This document shows, one piece after another, positions 20,248-29,274 of a stretch of 64,000 bases of DNA. The position numbers were made by a program, and so were the translations under genes. How positions within the stretch are numbered: the stretch's first letter is position 1; the number at the start of each line of letters is the position of its first letter. This DNA comes from Ephemerocybe angulata (Eukaryota; Basidiomycota; Agaricomycetes; Agaricales; Psathyrellaceae), in contig JAACJK010000009.1 in assembly GCA_013368325.1 (NCBI GenBank), positions 471,718 to 535,717 of the forward strand, written 5' to 3'. The notes below the pieces were generated by a model that saw nothing but the letters and a program-made list of their open reading frames with translations, was not told the DNA's origin and did no database searches.

Positions 20248-21333
20248 CTAAATATGCGGCAACTCAGCCGTAATCCTAGAAACCTGAGCTTGCCAAACAG
20301 CATCACCATCCACCTCCTGACGTCCACCTCCTAATCCATCATCCGGATCATACTCTACACCACCAAAGAACGCTTGAGCGGAAAGGGCATCTTGAGGGCG
20401 CCCAGTCGGCATATCGAATCGGGGGCGTTCCAGATCGAGATCGGTGCCACAGTTGGGACAGTTGGCGAAAGAGGCCGAAGACGAATGATAGGCGGCGGCG
20501 GCGTTAGCACGATCGGAGGGGGAGGGGGAGCGACGACGGGAGGAGCGAGACATGAGCCAATCCTTGACCTTCTGGGGCATGTTGAACATGCAGCGAGCGG
20601 CCGTATGACCGGGCCGGCCACAGCGATGACAAACACCAACAGCAGTGGGATCGCACCAACGGTTACCCTTATCGTCGATAGGGTCGGGATCTGAACGAGA
20701 TCGACCGTAGGATGTGGGGGCGCGAGCAGCCAAAGCGGAGGAGGAGTCCTCGTTCTTCACACCGATGACAGAGGAAGCCGTAACGAGCAGGGACTTGATG
20801 TCGGAAAGGGAAGGCTCGGGCTTCTGGGAGAGGATGGAGAGACGAATGGGGTGATAGGAGGGGTCGAGGCGCATGAGGAGGATGTCCTTGAACTCGGTGT
20901 CATCGATCACGACGTTGAGAGCAGCGAGGGATGATTTGGCGGACTCGAGGGCATGGAAGTAGACGGAAACGGGGGAGGAAGGATCATGAACGACGTCGTA
21001 GAGAGCCAGGCGAGCGCTCATCCGAGTAGCGAGGGACACATGCTCGAAATGGGCCTGCAGCTTCTTCCACGCAGAAGCAGCGCTGACCTCGTCTTCAATG
21101 AGGTAGCGGAGGGGAGGGGAGACGGCCTGATAGACCCAGGCAACCATCTTCCTGTCGGTCTTCTCCCAAACAAGAAGATCCTTCGTTTCAGTGGGTTTCA
21201 CCCCAGAAGCAATACCATCCAAATCCACAGCCAAAAACACCATCCCAAAGTCCTTCTTCCACATCAGCCAGTTTCCTTCATCGAGCTTGTTGATATCCTG
21301 GACCATGGCAGAGATGCCAGAGAGCGCAGACAT
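20248..21333 (-). CDS. Ty1/copia-type Gag with CCHC zinc knuckle
   Basis: Gag builds the virus-like particle that packages retroelement RNA in the cytoplasm. This 361-residue single exon begins MSALSGISAMVQDINKLDEG. It has the copia Gag pattern NWLMWKKDF near residue 20, AWKKLQAHFEHVS near 90 and later LALYDVVHDP and DILLMRLDPSYHP. A CCHC knuckle, CHRCGRPGHTAARC (C-x2-C-x4-H-x4-C), lies near residue 240, and a further CPNC pair near 295. The reading frame stops 53 bp before the 3' LTR, leaving no room for pol. The intact frame suggests it may still be selected or very young. Confidence 0.93.
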   Translation of the reverse strand: MSALSGISAMVQDINKLDEGNWLMWKKDFGMVFLAVDLDGIASGVKPTETKDLLVWEKTDRKMVAWVYQAVSPPLRYLIEDEVSAASAWKKLQAHFEHVSLATRMSARLALYDVVHDPSSPVSVYFHALESAKSSLAALNVVIDDTEFKDILLMRLDPSYHPIRLSILSQKPEPSLSDIKSLLVTASSVIGVKNEDSSSALAARAPTSYGRSRSDPDPIDDKGNRWCDPTAVGVCHRCGRPGHTAARCMFNMPQKVKDWLMSRSSRRRSPSPSDRANAAAAYHSSSASFANCPNCGTDLDLERPRFDMPTGRPQDALSAQAFFGGVEYDPDDGLGGGRQEVDGDAVWQAQVSRITAELPHI

Positions 21334-21396
21334 AGTGAGAGAGCGATCAGATAACGATCAGATAAGAGAGTAGAGATGTTGGGTCCAAGTTCTAAG

Positions 21397-21413
21397 CCAC
21401 GGGGCTCATAACT
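21397..21413 (-). other. Primer-binding site, likely half-tRNA initiator Met
   Basis: Directly inside the 5' LTR (minus strand) is AGTTATGAGCCCCGTGG. GTTATGAGCCC is complementary to the anticodon stem-loop of eukaryotic initiator tRNA-Met (GGGCUCAUAAC). That fits priming by a cleaved half-tRNA, as in Drosophila copia, rather than by a tRNA 3' end. Confidence 0.7.
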
Positions 21414-21624
21414 TGTCAAAGAAGGTGAAAGAAGGGAGGTAGGGAAGCACAAAAGTGGGAGGATAGAGGGGCACACACACAAACACAGAGGAGGCCACAA
21501 CAGAAGTACGTGGTACAACGGCAAGGTGTATTGATGGGGGAACAGCACAGATCTAGCCTAACCCTAACCCTACGTACATACCAAGCATGCCAAGCCACAC
21601 CAGCTGGCACACCAAAATCCAACA
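21414..21624 (-). repeat. 5' LTR of the gag-only element
   Basis: 211 bp, matches 19984-20194 base for base by eye. On the minus strand it lies upstream of gag and should hold the promoter. The target-site copy GTTCT follows at 21625-21629. Confidence 0.93.
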
Positions 21625-21887
21625 GTTCTTGGGGTACGTTCTATCTACTTATCCATGGGTTAGGTCGTGTGGGATTCAGAAGACGGAAGGTCCGGGGCAA
21701 AAAGACGGGAAGGATGCGGGAATACTTGTCCACAGCGGGAACGCGGGAGGCGGGGTCCGGAGCCCTGCGGCGGAAACAGATTTCCGCGAAAGGGCGGGGG
21801 AAACATGGGAGGTTCCAACTTCCTTGCGGGCTACGCGGGAATAACTCTCCGCGCGGGGAATGCCAATGTGAAGATGGGGTGGGTTTA

Positions 21888-23389
21888 TCAATGTGGGTGC
21901 GTGATGTTGGCGGTACTGGCCTTGGTGGAGAGAAGGTCTTGCCTAAGGCGGTCGAGCTCACCATTCTGGGAGGCCACTTGGATCTCCAATTCCCCTATCC
22001 GTGATATAGCCCATGTCTCAACATGTTGGATAGCAGCCTCGCATCTTGCCATCCTTTCGGAGAGACCAGCATCCGTAAGTAGCTGACGCTCAATGGTTCT
22101 GGTTCTCCCCTTGAGATCGGCTAACGTTGCACCGACCTCCCTATTATGATGGCTCAACCGATGAACTTCATTGGCAATGTCCTTGGATCCGAGTTCACTT
22201 GGTGCCCCCGGGAGGACCTGATACCCGTCTTCAACACTGGGCCCCGGGGTAGACACCTAATGGGTGTAGAGCGAGGGATGGCTGTCAGCGCCTCATTTTG
22301 AGAAGGGGCTTATCCTGTCGTACCTCAGATAAGTGGGAACTTGCTCCTCTTGTAGAACGCCTGGGGACTACCAGCTCCCCCATGGGCGCTTCTCCTGGGG
22401 CAGCTCGCTTCAGAAGTTATACTTTGATATGCCGGAGAAGTTCGTACCTGTATGGGTGCTGTTGGCGAGGTTTGGAATGGTATGGGGTTCCTCAACCTCC
22501 CCCTTCATCATTTTTGCTCTGGCCTTTGAGGACTTCGTGCAGCCACCGCCCCTCCGGCTGGAACATGGGAGACATGCCACCATCCTTGTCTTCCCGGCGG
22601 TGTTGACGAGGCATGGTGTATTGCTCGCCTCGCACCTGGTACAAGGTTGGATAAAGACACGTCCCTGTCCGCCGCTCCTCTTCGACCTGTATAGCACAGG
22701 CAGCGATTCCTCCATTTCAACATCCGTCGCCTCGTCCACTGCGTTATGCGCAGGCAGTACAGGTGGCGGTCCGCTGAGATCTTCAGATGGGGACTTGGTA
22801 CCATCTCCTGCACCCCTGCTCATACTCCTCCCAGCCTCTTTCCGTCTCTTGACCTTCAAGAGCGACGGGGTGTCGCCTTCTCCTGCTCCGCCGGCGAGCG
22901 CGCCCGTAGCCTTCCTCTTACTCCGGCGGGTTCGGTTATTCTCGTCTTCTTGTGGTTTATTGGGTGTCTGCGGCGACAAGCAGGGGGGGCCCTTACCAGT
23001 CGTTAGGAAGGATGGGTCGAATGTTTCCGCTGTCGTCTGGTAGCGGTCCCGGTTTGTGGAATACTCGACTACCCAGTCCTGGATCGTATGGGTTACTCCT
23101 AGGGTGTCCAGATCGATACTAGTAAGCTTTTCACATATAGCGTAGGTGTTCGAGAAGGTTATCTGGGGACATGCAAGGTCAGTAAACAGCGGGCGTGCAA
23201 CTGTACTGGCAGATTTACGGTCAAATATCGAAGATTCTCCACGCGCTCGGCAAGGTAAGAAAAGGCCTGTTCCCCATCGGAAGGTGGCTGCCACGATCGC
23301 GCTTGGGTCAGGGCTAGATCGAGAAGTGCAGCGCTATGTCGGCAATGTTCTGCCGCCCGCTGAGCGAGTAGTCCCGGGTCTTCTGTCAT
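21888..23389 (-). CDS. Family B protein 1: Zn2Cys6-like cluster plus coiled coil
   Basis: Possible DNA-binding protein; function unknown. Exons 23389-23219, 23162-22448, 22403-22324 and 22256-21888 join with frame kept (introns 44-67 bp). The N-terminal helical exon is followed by a tryptophan motif in TIQDWVVEYS and then FDPSFLTT, both conserved in the copies at 29275-31659 and 33245-36027. A Lys/Arg-rich linker leads to VFIQPCTRCEASNTPC, a 12-residue gap, then CLPC and a last Cys seven residues on. The spacing C-x2-C-x6-C-x12-C-x2-C-x7-C is the fungal Zn2Cys6 type, though the residues around it are unusual. The last exon codes for a short coiled coil (about 100 residues), far shorter than in the other two copies. 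It is divergent from the family C gene starting at 23597. Confidence 0.72.
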
Positions 23390-23596
23390 GAATGTGCCGC
23401 ATGAAGTTGGGGAAGGCGCTTCCACCAGAATCACAGTGACACCAATTCGGGACGTGGAAAACGTGACATGCTGAAAATAGTCACACGTGGTCACAGGGAA
23501 AGATGCCAAATGTCGCCTGGCTCGTTCAACCAGAACCCCTCGAACGTTGCATCTTCGTGCCACCACTTAAGCGAAATACTACTACTACCCGACGCC
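23390..23596. promoter_or_regulatory. Shared region between divergent family B and family C genes
   Basis: Only 207 bp separate the two start codons, so both promoters must lie here or overlap the genes. The equivalent gap in the second pair is 212 bp (31660-31871). I see no obvious shared motif by eye. Confidence 0.5.
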
Positions 23597-25602
23597 ATGC
23601 AACCCTCCAAAGGGCACCCCAAGAAGCTCAAACCCAGGAGAAGGCCCAACCCCCCCGAAGCGGCGACTTGTGAGTTCTGTCATCAACCGTGGCATCCCCC
23701 TTTTCTTCCCCGAATTCACTGTCGTAAAGTAGATTCAACTGGACCACGGTCCTCTGCCCCCAGTCTCCCAAAAAACCCGTCAATGAGCCTGGCTAGGGCG
23801 CTTGATGTTTCCTTTGGGAACGAAGTCGAAATGGACCGTCCCATTCCCCCCTCTGGTCAGCCTGCTCCCCCGACCAAGGAATTGAGAGGAGTTGGCGCCG
23901 GTTCAGCGCTTCAAGGTAGGGAGCTGTCTATCCCCGCTCGCCCTGCGAACAACCCACCCCCTCGTCACGAAACAACGGTCCGCCCCAAGAAACAAGGTGC
24001 TTACCGCACATAACTCTTCCGCATTCATCCTCACCCAGCCTTTTGCAGTGGTCGGACAAGAGGCTTTCTTTGCCGCTGCCATAGGCGTCAAGAAGAGCCT
24101 CCAAAAGACGGATGACGTCCCCCCTCCCCCTCGTCGCCCTCCGAGCAACTTTCCTAGGCTCAAGGAAACAAGCGGCCCTCCCCCCAATCCAGTGAGACAA
24201 GATGGCCCGAACACCTTTCCGACGCGCCGGGAAACAAGCGGCCCTCCTCATAACGGAAAGAAACAAGGTGCTTACTGCATATAACTCTTCCACATTCATC
24301 CTGACCCAGCCTTCTGCAGTGGTCGGACAACAGTCTTTCTTTGCCGCTGCCATGGCCATCAAAGCCCGCCTCGAAAAGAAGGAAGACATTGCCCCTCCCC
24401 CTGTTGCCCCCCCTGTTTCCTTTTCCTTTCGTCCATTCAAGGAAACAGGTGTACCTCCCCCTGTTCCCCCTCGTATACCCGAGGAATTTCGTACGCTCAA
24501 GGAAACAGGCGTCCCTCCCCCTGTTCCCCCCCCTCTTTCCTTTCGTACGCGCCAGGAAACAGGCGTCCCTCCCCCTCGTCCGAAGCCCATAAGAAAAGGT
24601 AACTAGCAACCCCTCCTTTTACTGTCCAACCTGACATTGCCCTTTGCAGGCCTCCCCGGTACAGGAATGACAACAGAGGAAAAAGGAGCCCCCCAGGACT
24701 CTCCGACCAACATGGCGCTGGGACAACGGCTTCCACTTCCTGAAGGATCCCTTGCGGGCTCTTCGGCGCCGAACCCCACGACCACGACGGCGCTTCCCCC
24801 TCTGCAATACGGGAAGAGGCGCAGGGAATCGACCCCGGGAAGTGTGGAGCGTAACACGAGAGCCAAGGCAGAGAGCAACGCCAACTCGCCGAGTTCAAGC
24901 AGTAGTGGCAGCGATGTCTGGTCATGGGCGGGCGGGACGGGTGCCTCGGCTGCCCCACTCCCTCTCCATTCCGCGGCGGGGACATCCGCCGAACCGCGAT
25001 CGGCGGAACACCAGCGAAACCAAGGAAGCGCCTGGGCGGGCGGGATGGGTACGCCGCTCCATTTTGATTCCGCGCCCGAAGCATCCGCCGAACCCCGATC
25101 GGCGGAACAACATCGGAACAAAGGCACCGCCTCGGCCTGCGGGATGGATGCCTCGGGTCCCCCACTCCCTCTCGATTCCGCGACTGCGACGTCGGGCGAA
25201 CCTCGATCGCCGGAAGTAGCTCGGAACCAAGGAACCGCCTCGGCGGGCGGGACGCAGTCCGCGTGTTTACCGCTGCACATCCATTCCGAGGCGGGGACAT
25301 TTGCGGGACAGGGATCGGCGGAACACCATCGGAACCAAGGCGTCCCCCCTGCACTGGGACCGACTTTGCCACAAGCCCCACAAACCCCGGACGCACTCCC
25401 CGCAACACCCATCGAGTTCGCAGGGCTGAACCTGGGTGCGCGGACCATTTCCAATTCTTTCTTGGAGCTTCATTACCACGACCTTAAGGACTTGAGGGCG
25501 GCCCAACAACAGTTCATGGAAAACACCCGCAGAACCAGAGCGTTGGCCTACAAGCTGTATAATAGCCTTTCGAAGAGCTCTCCCCCCGGTTCCCCGAAAT
25601 AG
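23597..25602 (+). CDS. Family C protein 1, repeat-rich, helical C-terminal tail
   Basis: Function unknown. Exons 23597-23669, 23730-23996, 24049-24267, 24320-24598 and 24650-25602, introns of 51-60 bp. The first exon is Lys/Arg-rich (MQPSKGHPKKLKPRRRPNPP), as in the copy at 31872. Exons 3 and 4 are tandem duplicates starting VVGQEAFFAAAIG and VVGQQSFFAAAMA; the second carries three copies of an ETGVPPPVPP-like repeat. The long last exon holds five repeats of about 40 residues with a core like SAEPRSAEHQRNQGSAWAGG. It ends in the family tail LHYHDLKDLRAAQQQF ... ALAYKLYNSLSKSS. The middle is disordered and repeat-driven, while the two ends are conserved. It is convergent with the family A gene at 25836-26689. 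Confidence 0.7.
23991..24400 (+). repeat. Tandem duplication of an intron-exon unit
   Basis: A 271-bp unit starting AACAAGGTGCTTAC is repeated at 24262. It carries the 5' splice site, a 52-bp intron ending CCTTTTGCAG or CCTTCTGCAG, and the following exon. Both copies keep working splice signals and the same frame, so the protein gained a repeated exon. Confidence 0.85.
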
Positions 25603-25835
25603 AAGTACCAGTCCCCACCTATATTGATAACGACCAATACCATCCCTTTGAACAGTTCTGAATCCGCGTACCGTTCGACCTGGCGAAGCATCGAAGCATA
25701 CCGTCTCCCTTTCAGCGTAACGTTACGTCGTCGGCGACCGCAGTCAATATTGAGCGTACATAATATTATACACATTGATTCGCTCGAGAACAGGAGAGGA
25801 ATGTGAAGGAACTGGCCTAAATGTCGCTGAGAGTA

Positions 25836-26689
25836 CTAGTGAAATCGAATGGAATTGGATCCTTTGACATTGACCGGATTGGTATAGTGGCCCCTGTGGA
25901 AGGAATCCTCGGCCGCGATCGCTTCATGCTGGGAGCGTAATAGGTCTTCTTTCCGGGGAATGGCTCCTTCGAGCCTGCTATCAACGAGTTGAAGGCGCTG
26001 GAGGCTCTCCGACAGCTGGAGGTCCAGACTACGTAGGGTCTCCTGGGCAGATTCCATGGCATCCTGAAGCTCTGTGTCGCTCATGGAAGCGAGGACAACG
26101 GTCGGAGTAAGTTTTTGAACGCATATAGGTGATCGTGGCAGCATGCGCTCCTGCTGGAGAAAGTAGTCGTGTATCCTTGTGGGGGTGGGTAACGGTGGTT
26201 CCGGAAACGACATGTCCCACCATGCGTTGGTATAGATTGGGAGAATGCCATTCATTTCAGCTCCCGGTGACCTGAAGACGTCGAGAACACCATCATACTC
26301 CTGTATCTTGTTCTGAATCAACAAGGATGATGCCATTCTTGCGGTCTCCGCCATGAGGGGCGGATCTATTCCTGGCTCCGTTACCAGTGCAAGTCCCCCC
26401 ATGAGCCGAGCAACAGATTCCTACTGCCCTCAGATGGAGCCAATGAAAAGCAGGGGGGTGGACATACAATCTCTGCCACAATATACTTCTTCCAGTACTC
26501 CTCATTCCCTATCCGAAGTTTCTTCGCGACGAAGATGCCACAAGCCATCCTTATCCGGCTGGCAGAATAGTCGATCAGACCCTGTCGTTGCTCCGCAGTT
26601 AAGGCTTCCAATTGGGGGAGTAGAGAGCAAATTTCGCTGGGGTTTGGCAAGGCAGGCAGCTGGTGGAAAGCCTTGTCGTGCAGTGACAT
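25836..26689 (-). CDS. Family A helical protein, copy 2
   Basis: Paralog of 18923-19747; function unknown. Exons 26689-26468 and 26420-25836 with a 47-bp intron at the same place as in copy 1, right after VAEI. The second exon starts ESVARLMGG, matching DSVACLIGS of copy 1. The N-terminus has LPALPNPSEICSLLPQLEAL and DYSASRIRMA. NAWW follows in the middle, then PTRIHDYFLQQERML. The C-terminal coiled coil is SAQETLRSLDLQLSESLQRL. It ends in a short basic tail. An upstream in-frame ATG at 26722 would add a hydrophobic start, but the conserved part begins at 26689. It sits tail-to-tail with the family C gene, 233 bp away. Confidence 0.65.
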
Positions 26690-27706
26690 GGCGGTGATGG
26701 TAATAAGGATAAGGAGAAGCAAGATGCAGCGGCGTTCACCGGCCGATGATTACCAATCCGCAGCTCGACTGAAGGGTAAGTACACATGTAGGCATACTAT
26801 GACTCCTATGAAACATCGCCTCAGTATATGAACAAAAAGGAAAGGAGTCTGTCGACGAAGGTGAGTTCCATCGTTCACCTTTTGAAGATTTATTAACTGA
26901 CCGTTGCATCTACAGCTTTGGGATGATGCTGTCGCTCGCTGCATCACCACCACCCTCTTCCCTTTGCCTCCGTCGTCATCTGTGGGTCGCGAAGGGGGCG
27001 AAAGGCGGTGATGGTGTAGGGCCAAAACGGAAAGTGGGAGAGCGGCAGTGGGCTGGGGAGGGTGTTTGCTATGGACGCTGGGTAAGTACATGATTTTTCT
27101 ATCCAACTCACCAGTAGTCACACACCTCAATGACCATCGTCCCTCGCAGCATCAGCCGCATTCAAGAACCTGGTTGGAACCGCAACTACGAGCACGTTGA
27201 CGATCATGAGCATCCAACCTAACTTCACTCGCCTTTTTACCCCAGGAACAAGCGCTACCGCCAATCTCAAACCGTGGGGGGTTTTATAATGGGGGAGGGT
27301 ATCGGGGGCGCGGAGGCGGAGGCGGAAACCTTCACCTTCGTCTCCAAGCTTCGACTTACCGAAGGCGCATTTGCCGACCCAATATACGCTACCCCTTGGA
27401 TACGATGCCGCACTAGGCTGCCCGAATGACGCCGAAGAGTCTAGGAGCAAAGGTGCGTCAGTACTCGAGGCTATGGTCTACCCCAACTGACTTACTGTTC
27501 GTACCTGGCCTGGCCATAGTCTATACAGTGCCCAACAGTCCGTACTCGTTTAGTCCGAAGGTATTTCGAACCAGAGTATCAAATTTCGACGACGAACACA
27601 ACCACATGGTACGGCAGCCGCTTTCGCTGCGCGAGGCATGCGCAAGCCTCGATTCATTCAAGCGCAATAGGTATGTACTGACAACGCCCAGAACACCCCG
27701 GATAAC
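26690..27706. other. Region with possible short plus-strand exons
   Basis: Good splice-like signals occur at 26776 (GTAAGTACAC), 26861 (GTGAGTTCC), 26914 (TCTACAG) and 27081 (GTAAGTACAT). Frames between them include MQRRSPADDYQSAARLK at 26726. I could not assemble a single open gene. An arginine- and glycine-rich frame crosses 27260-27330. A gene is likely but unresolved. Confidence 0.3.
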
Positions 27707-28174
27707 GTGGAAGACTCACCACAAACACAACTGGCAGCCCGTCGCCGTCCTCCGACTTCCTCGACGAGCACTATGCAAGCCCGGACCTGTCTCCTACACC
27801 ATCTACATCCGACGACGCTGGAGATCGCACTTCTTCCCCAGGAGCTGCTTCGTCACACATGCCCGACCACCCTCGACGGCGAGCCACAGGCTCTTAAGGA
27901 GGTTTCGTCCAATCGATATGTTAATTCTGAAAACGAGACCTTGCATCAGCTCGAAGCCGAGAAGCGATTTAAGACGGGAGTGTCAACTTTGGATGCACGT
28001 TTGGAGAGTTATATGTTATGGAGGGAGTACGTCTTGACTCTTCTTGCTCTCAGTCTTCTGGTTCTGATTCTTGCATTGCAGTTCGGTCGTCGCTGGCCCC
28101 TTATTCCTGGCGGTCTGTGGCAATCTATTTGGCTATTCATCTTCGCTGCAGCTGCTACTGCTAAAGATCCTTGA
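27707..28174 (+). CDS. Putative membrane-anchored orphan protein, C-terminal part
   Basis: Unrecognised. The supported part is the C-terminal end: EVSSNRYVNSENETLHQLEA, then a charged helix, then two hydrophobic segments (LTLLALSLLVLILALQF and LIPGGLWQSIWLFIFAAAA), ending KDP. These look like membrane spans or a hairpin. Upstream, at about 27730-27890, the best coding signal lies in another frame (SSDFLDEHYASPDLSPTPS, Ser/Asp/Pro-rich). An unseen intron or a frameshift near 27890 must therefore join the two. Upstream exons probably lie at 27480-27700 (AACCACATG|gtacgg is a candidate donor). Treat start and frame as unsettled. Confidence 0.4.
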   Translation: MEDSPQTQLAARRRPPTSSTSTMQARTCLLHHLHPTTLEIALLPQELLRHTCPTTLDGEPQALKEVSSNRYVNSENETLHQLEAEKRFKTGVSTLDARLESYMLWREYVLTLLALSLLVLILALQFGRRWPLIPGGLWQSIWLFIFAAAATAKDP

Positions 28175-29274
28175 ATAAGCAAGGAAATTGAAACAGGTAT
28201 GTTTGCGTGATTTCGGCGTTGGCCTTGGTTCTAATGACTTGAATTCTTACGCAACAACGACCACCTCACCTACCCCACTTTCACCGTTGGACGAATTCCG
28301 ATCACACGAATCGCAACAGCAACCCAGTCAGCAAGTGAAATCCATGCATCCTGTACATATATTAGTCCTATCTCAATGTCATTTCAGCTACCTACGATGA
28401 ATACAGTGTGTATAGGCCTACGGTCTGTGGGCTTAGATTACTTAGTCCTATTTTAGACAGGGTGTAGGGGCCCGAGTTGATGATTGTGTGTTCGAGTGCG
28501 GGGCCAGAAGCCTTTGGGTCCATGGAACACGTTGGCACATAGAAATGGCCTCGAACACGCCACGCATCGCGCTGGGCTACTACCCACAAGTTAGATCCCT
28601 GCTCAACACTCTTGATTCCAATGACGCTCGTTCGCCTCCTACAGACCCTGTTCCCCATCTTATTGCTCTTGCTCTTCGTGTTCCCACCCAAAAGTTAATC
28701 CAACCCAACTGTCCACCACTCCCTTCGCTTTCGACCCTGCAATTGCTATGATTTCGCTAATTTTACGCTATCTTGTTATTTTCTTGTTGTATATTTCCGC
28801 TATCGGTTTGTAATGTACGGTACCGCCCCAATTACATGCGCTCTCTACGGTTGTGTCTACGTCCTCCTGCTCGTTCCTTAGCCTTGCGAATCACCGAATC
28901 ATACCCAGTATTTGCCTTGGCAAGGCGTTATTTTAACGCAGTAAATGACCATGTATTATTGCTTCAATATACAATTGTAAATTATTTGTGCATTCGGCAT
29001 TGTGCGTCCAATGCCTCCTGTGCAAACTCCGGGCAAGACAGTGCTTTCGATGGTGTGCTGGATATATTGCAGTTCCAGTATATACAAGGGGTATCGGCAA
29101 CAAAAATAGTGAGTAAGAGGCGGCCTAAATGAGTCGCAACCCTATGGTATCGGGCCATGAGGTCAAGCAGGCGGTTATTTTCCGAATCGATCAGTGACAT
29201 CCGTTCATCCCTCCCTTGTCGAGTGTCCATGCCTTGGGTGCTCCTAGCTCGCTTCAGTCGGTCGGCTTGCGCTG
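28175..29274. other. 1.1-kb intergenic DNA, nothing recognised
   Basis: AT-richer than its surroundings. No convincing coding frame, RNA gene or repeat on either strand. Confidence 0.55.

Larger units (their letters stand above)
19984..21624 (-). mobile_element. Intact gag-only Ty1/copia-type LTR retroelement (TR-GAG-like), 1641 bp
   Basis: Two 211-bp direct LTRs, identical as far as I can check by eye, bound the element. They run TG...CA in both orientations of reading: TGTCAAAGAAGG ... AAATCCAACA on the plus strand. The 5-bp sequence GTTCT immediately precedes the left LTR (19979-19983) and follows the right LTR (21625-21629), a clean target-site duplication. The only gene inside is a copia-type gag on the minus strand. 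No protease, integrase, reverse transcriptase or RNase H is encoded in the 1.2 kb between LTRs. Identical LTRs imply a recent insertion, with enzymes supplied in trans. Confidence 0.93.
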
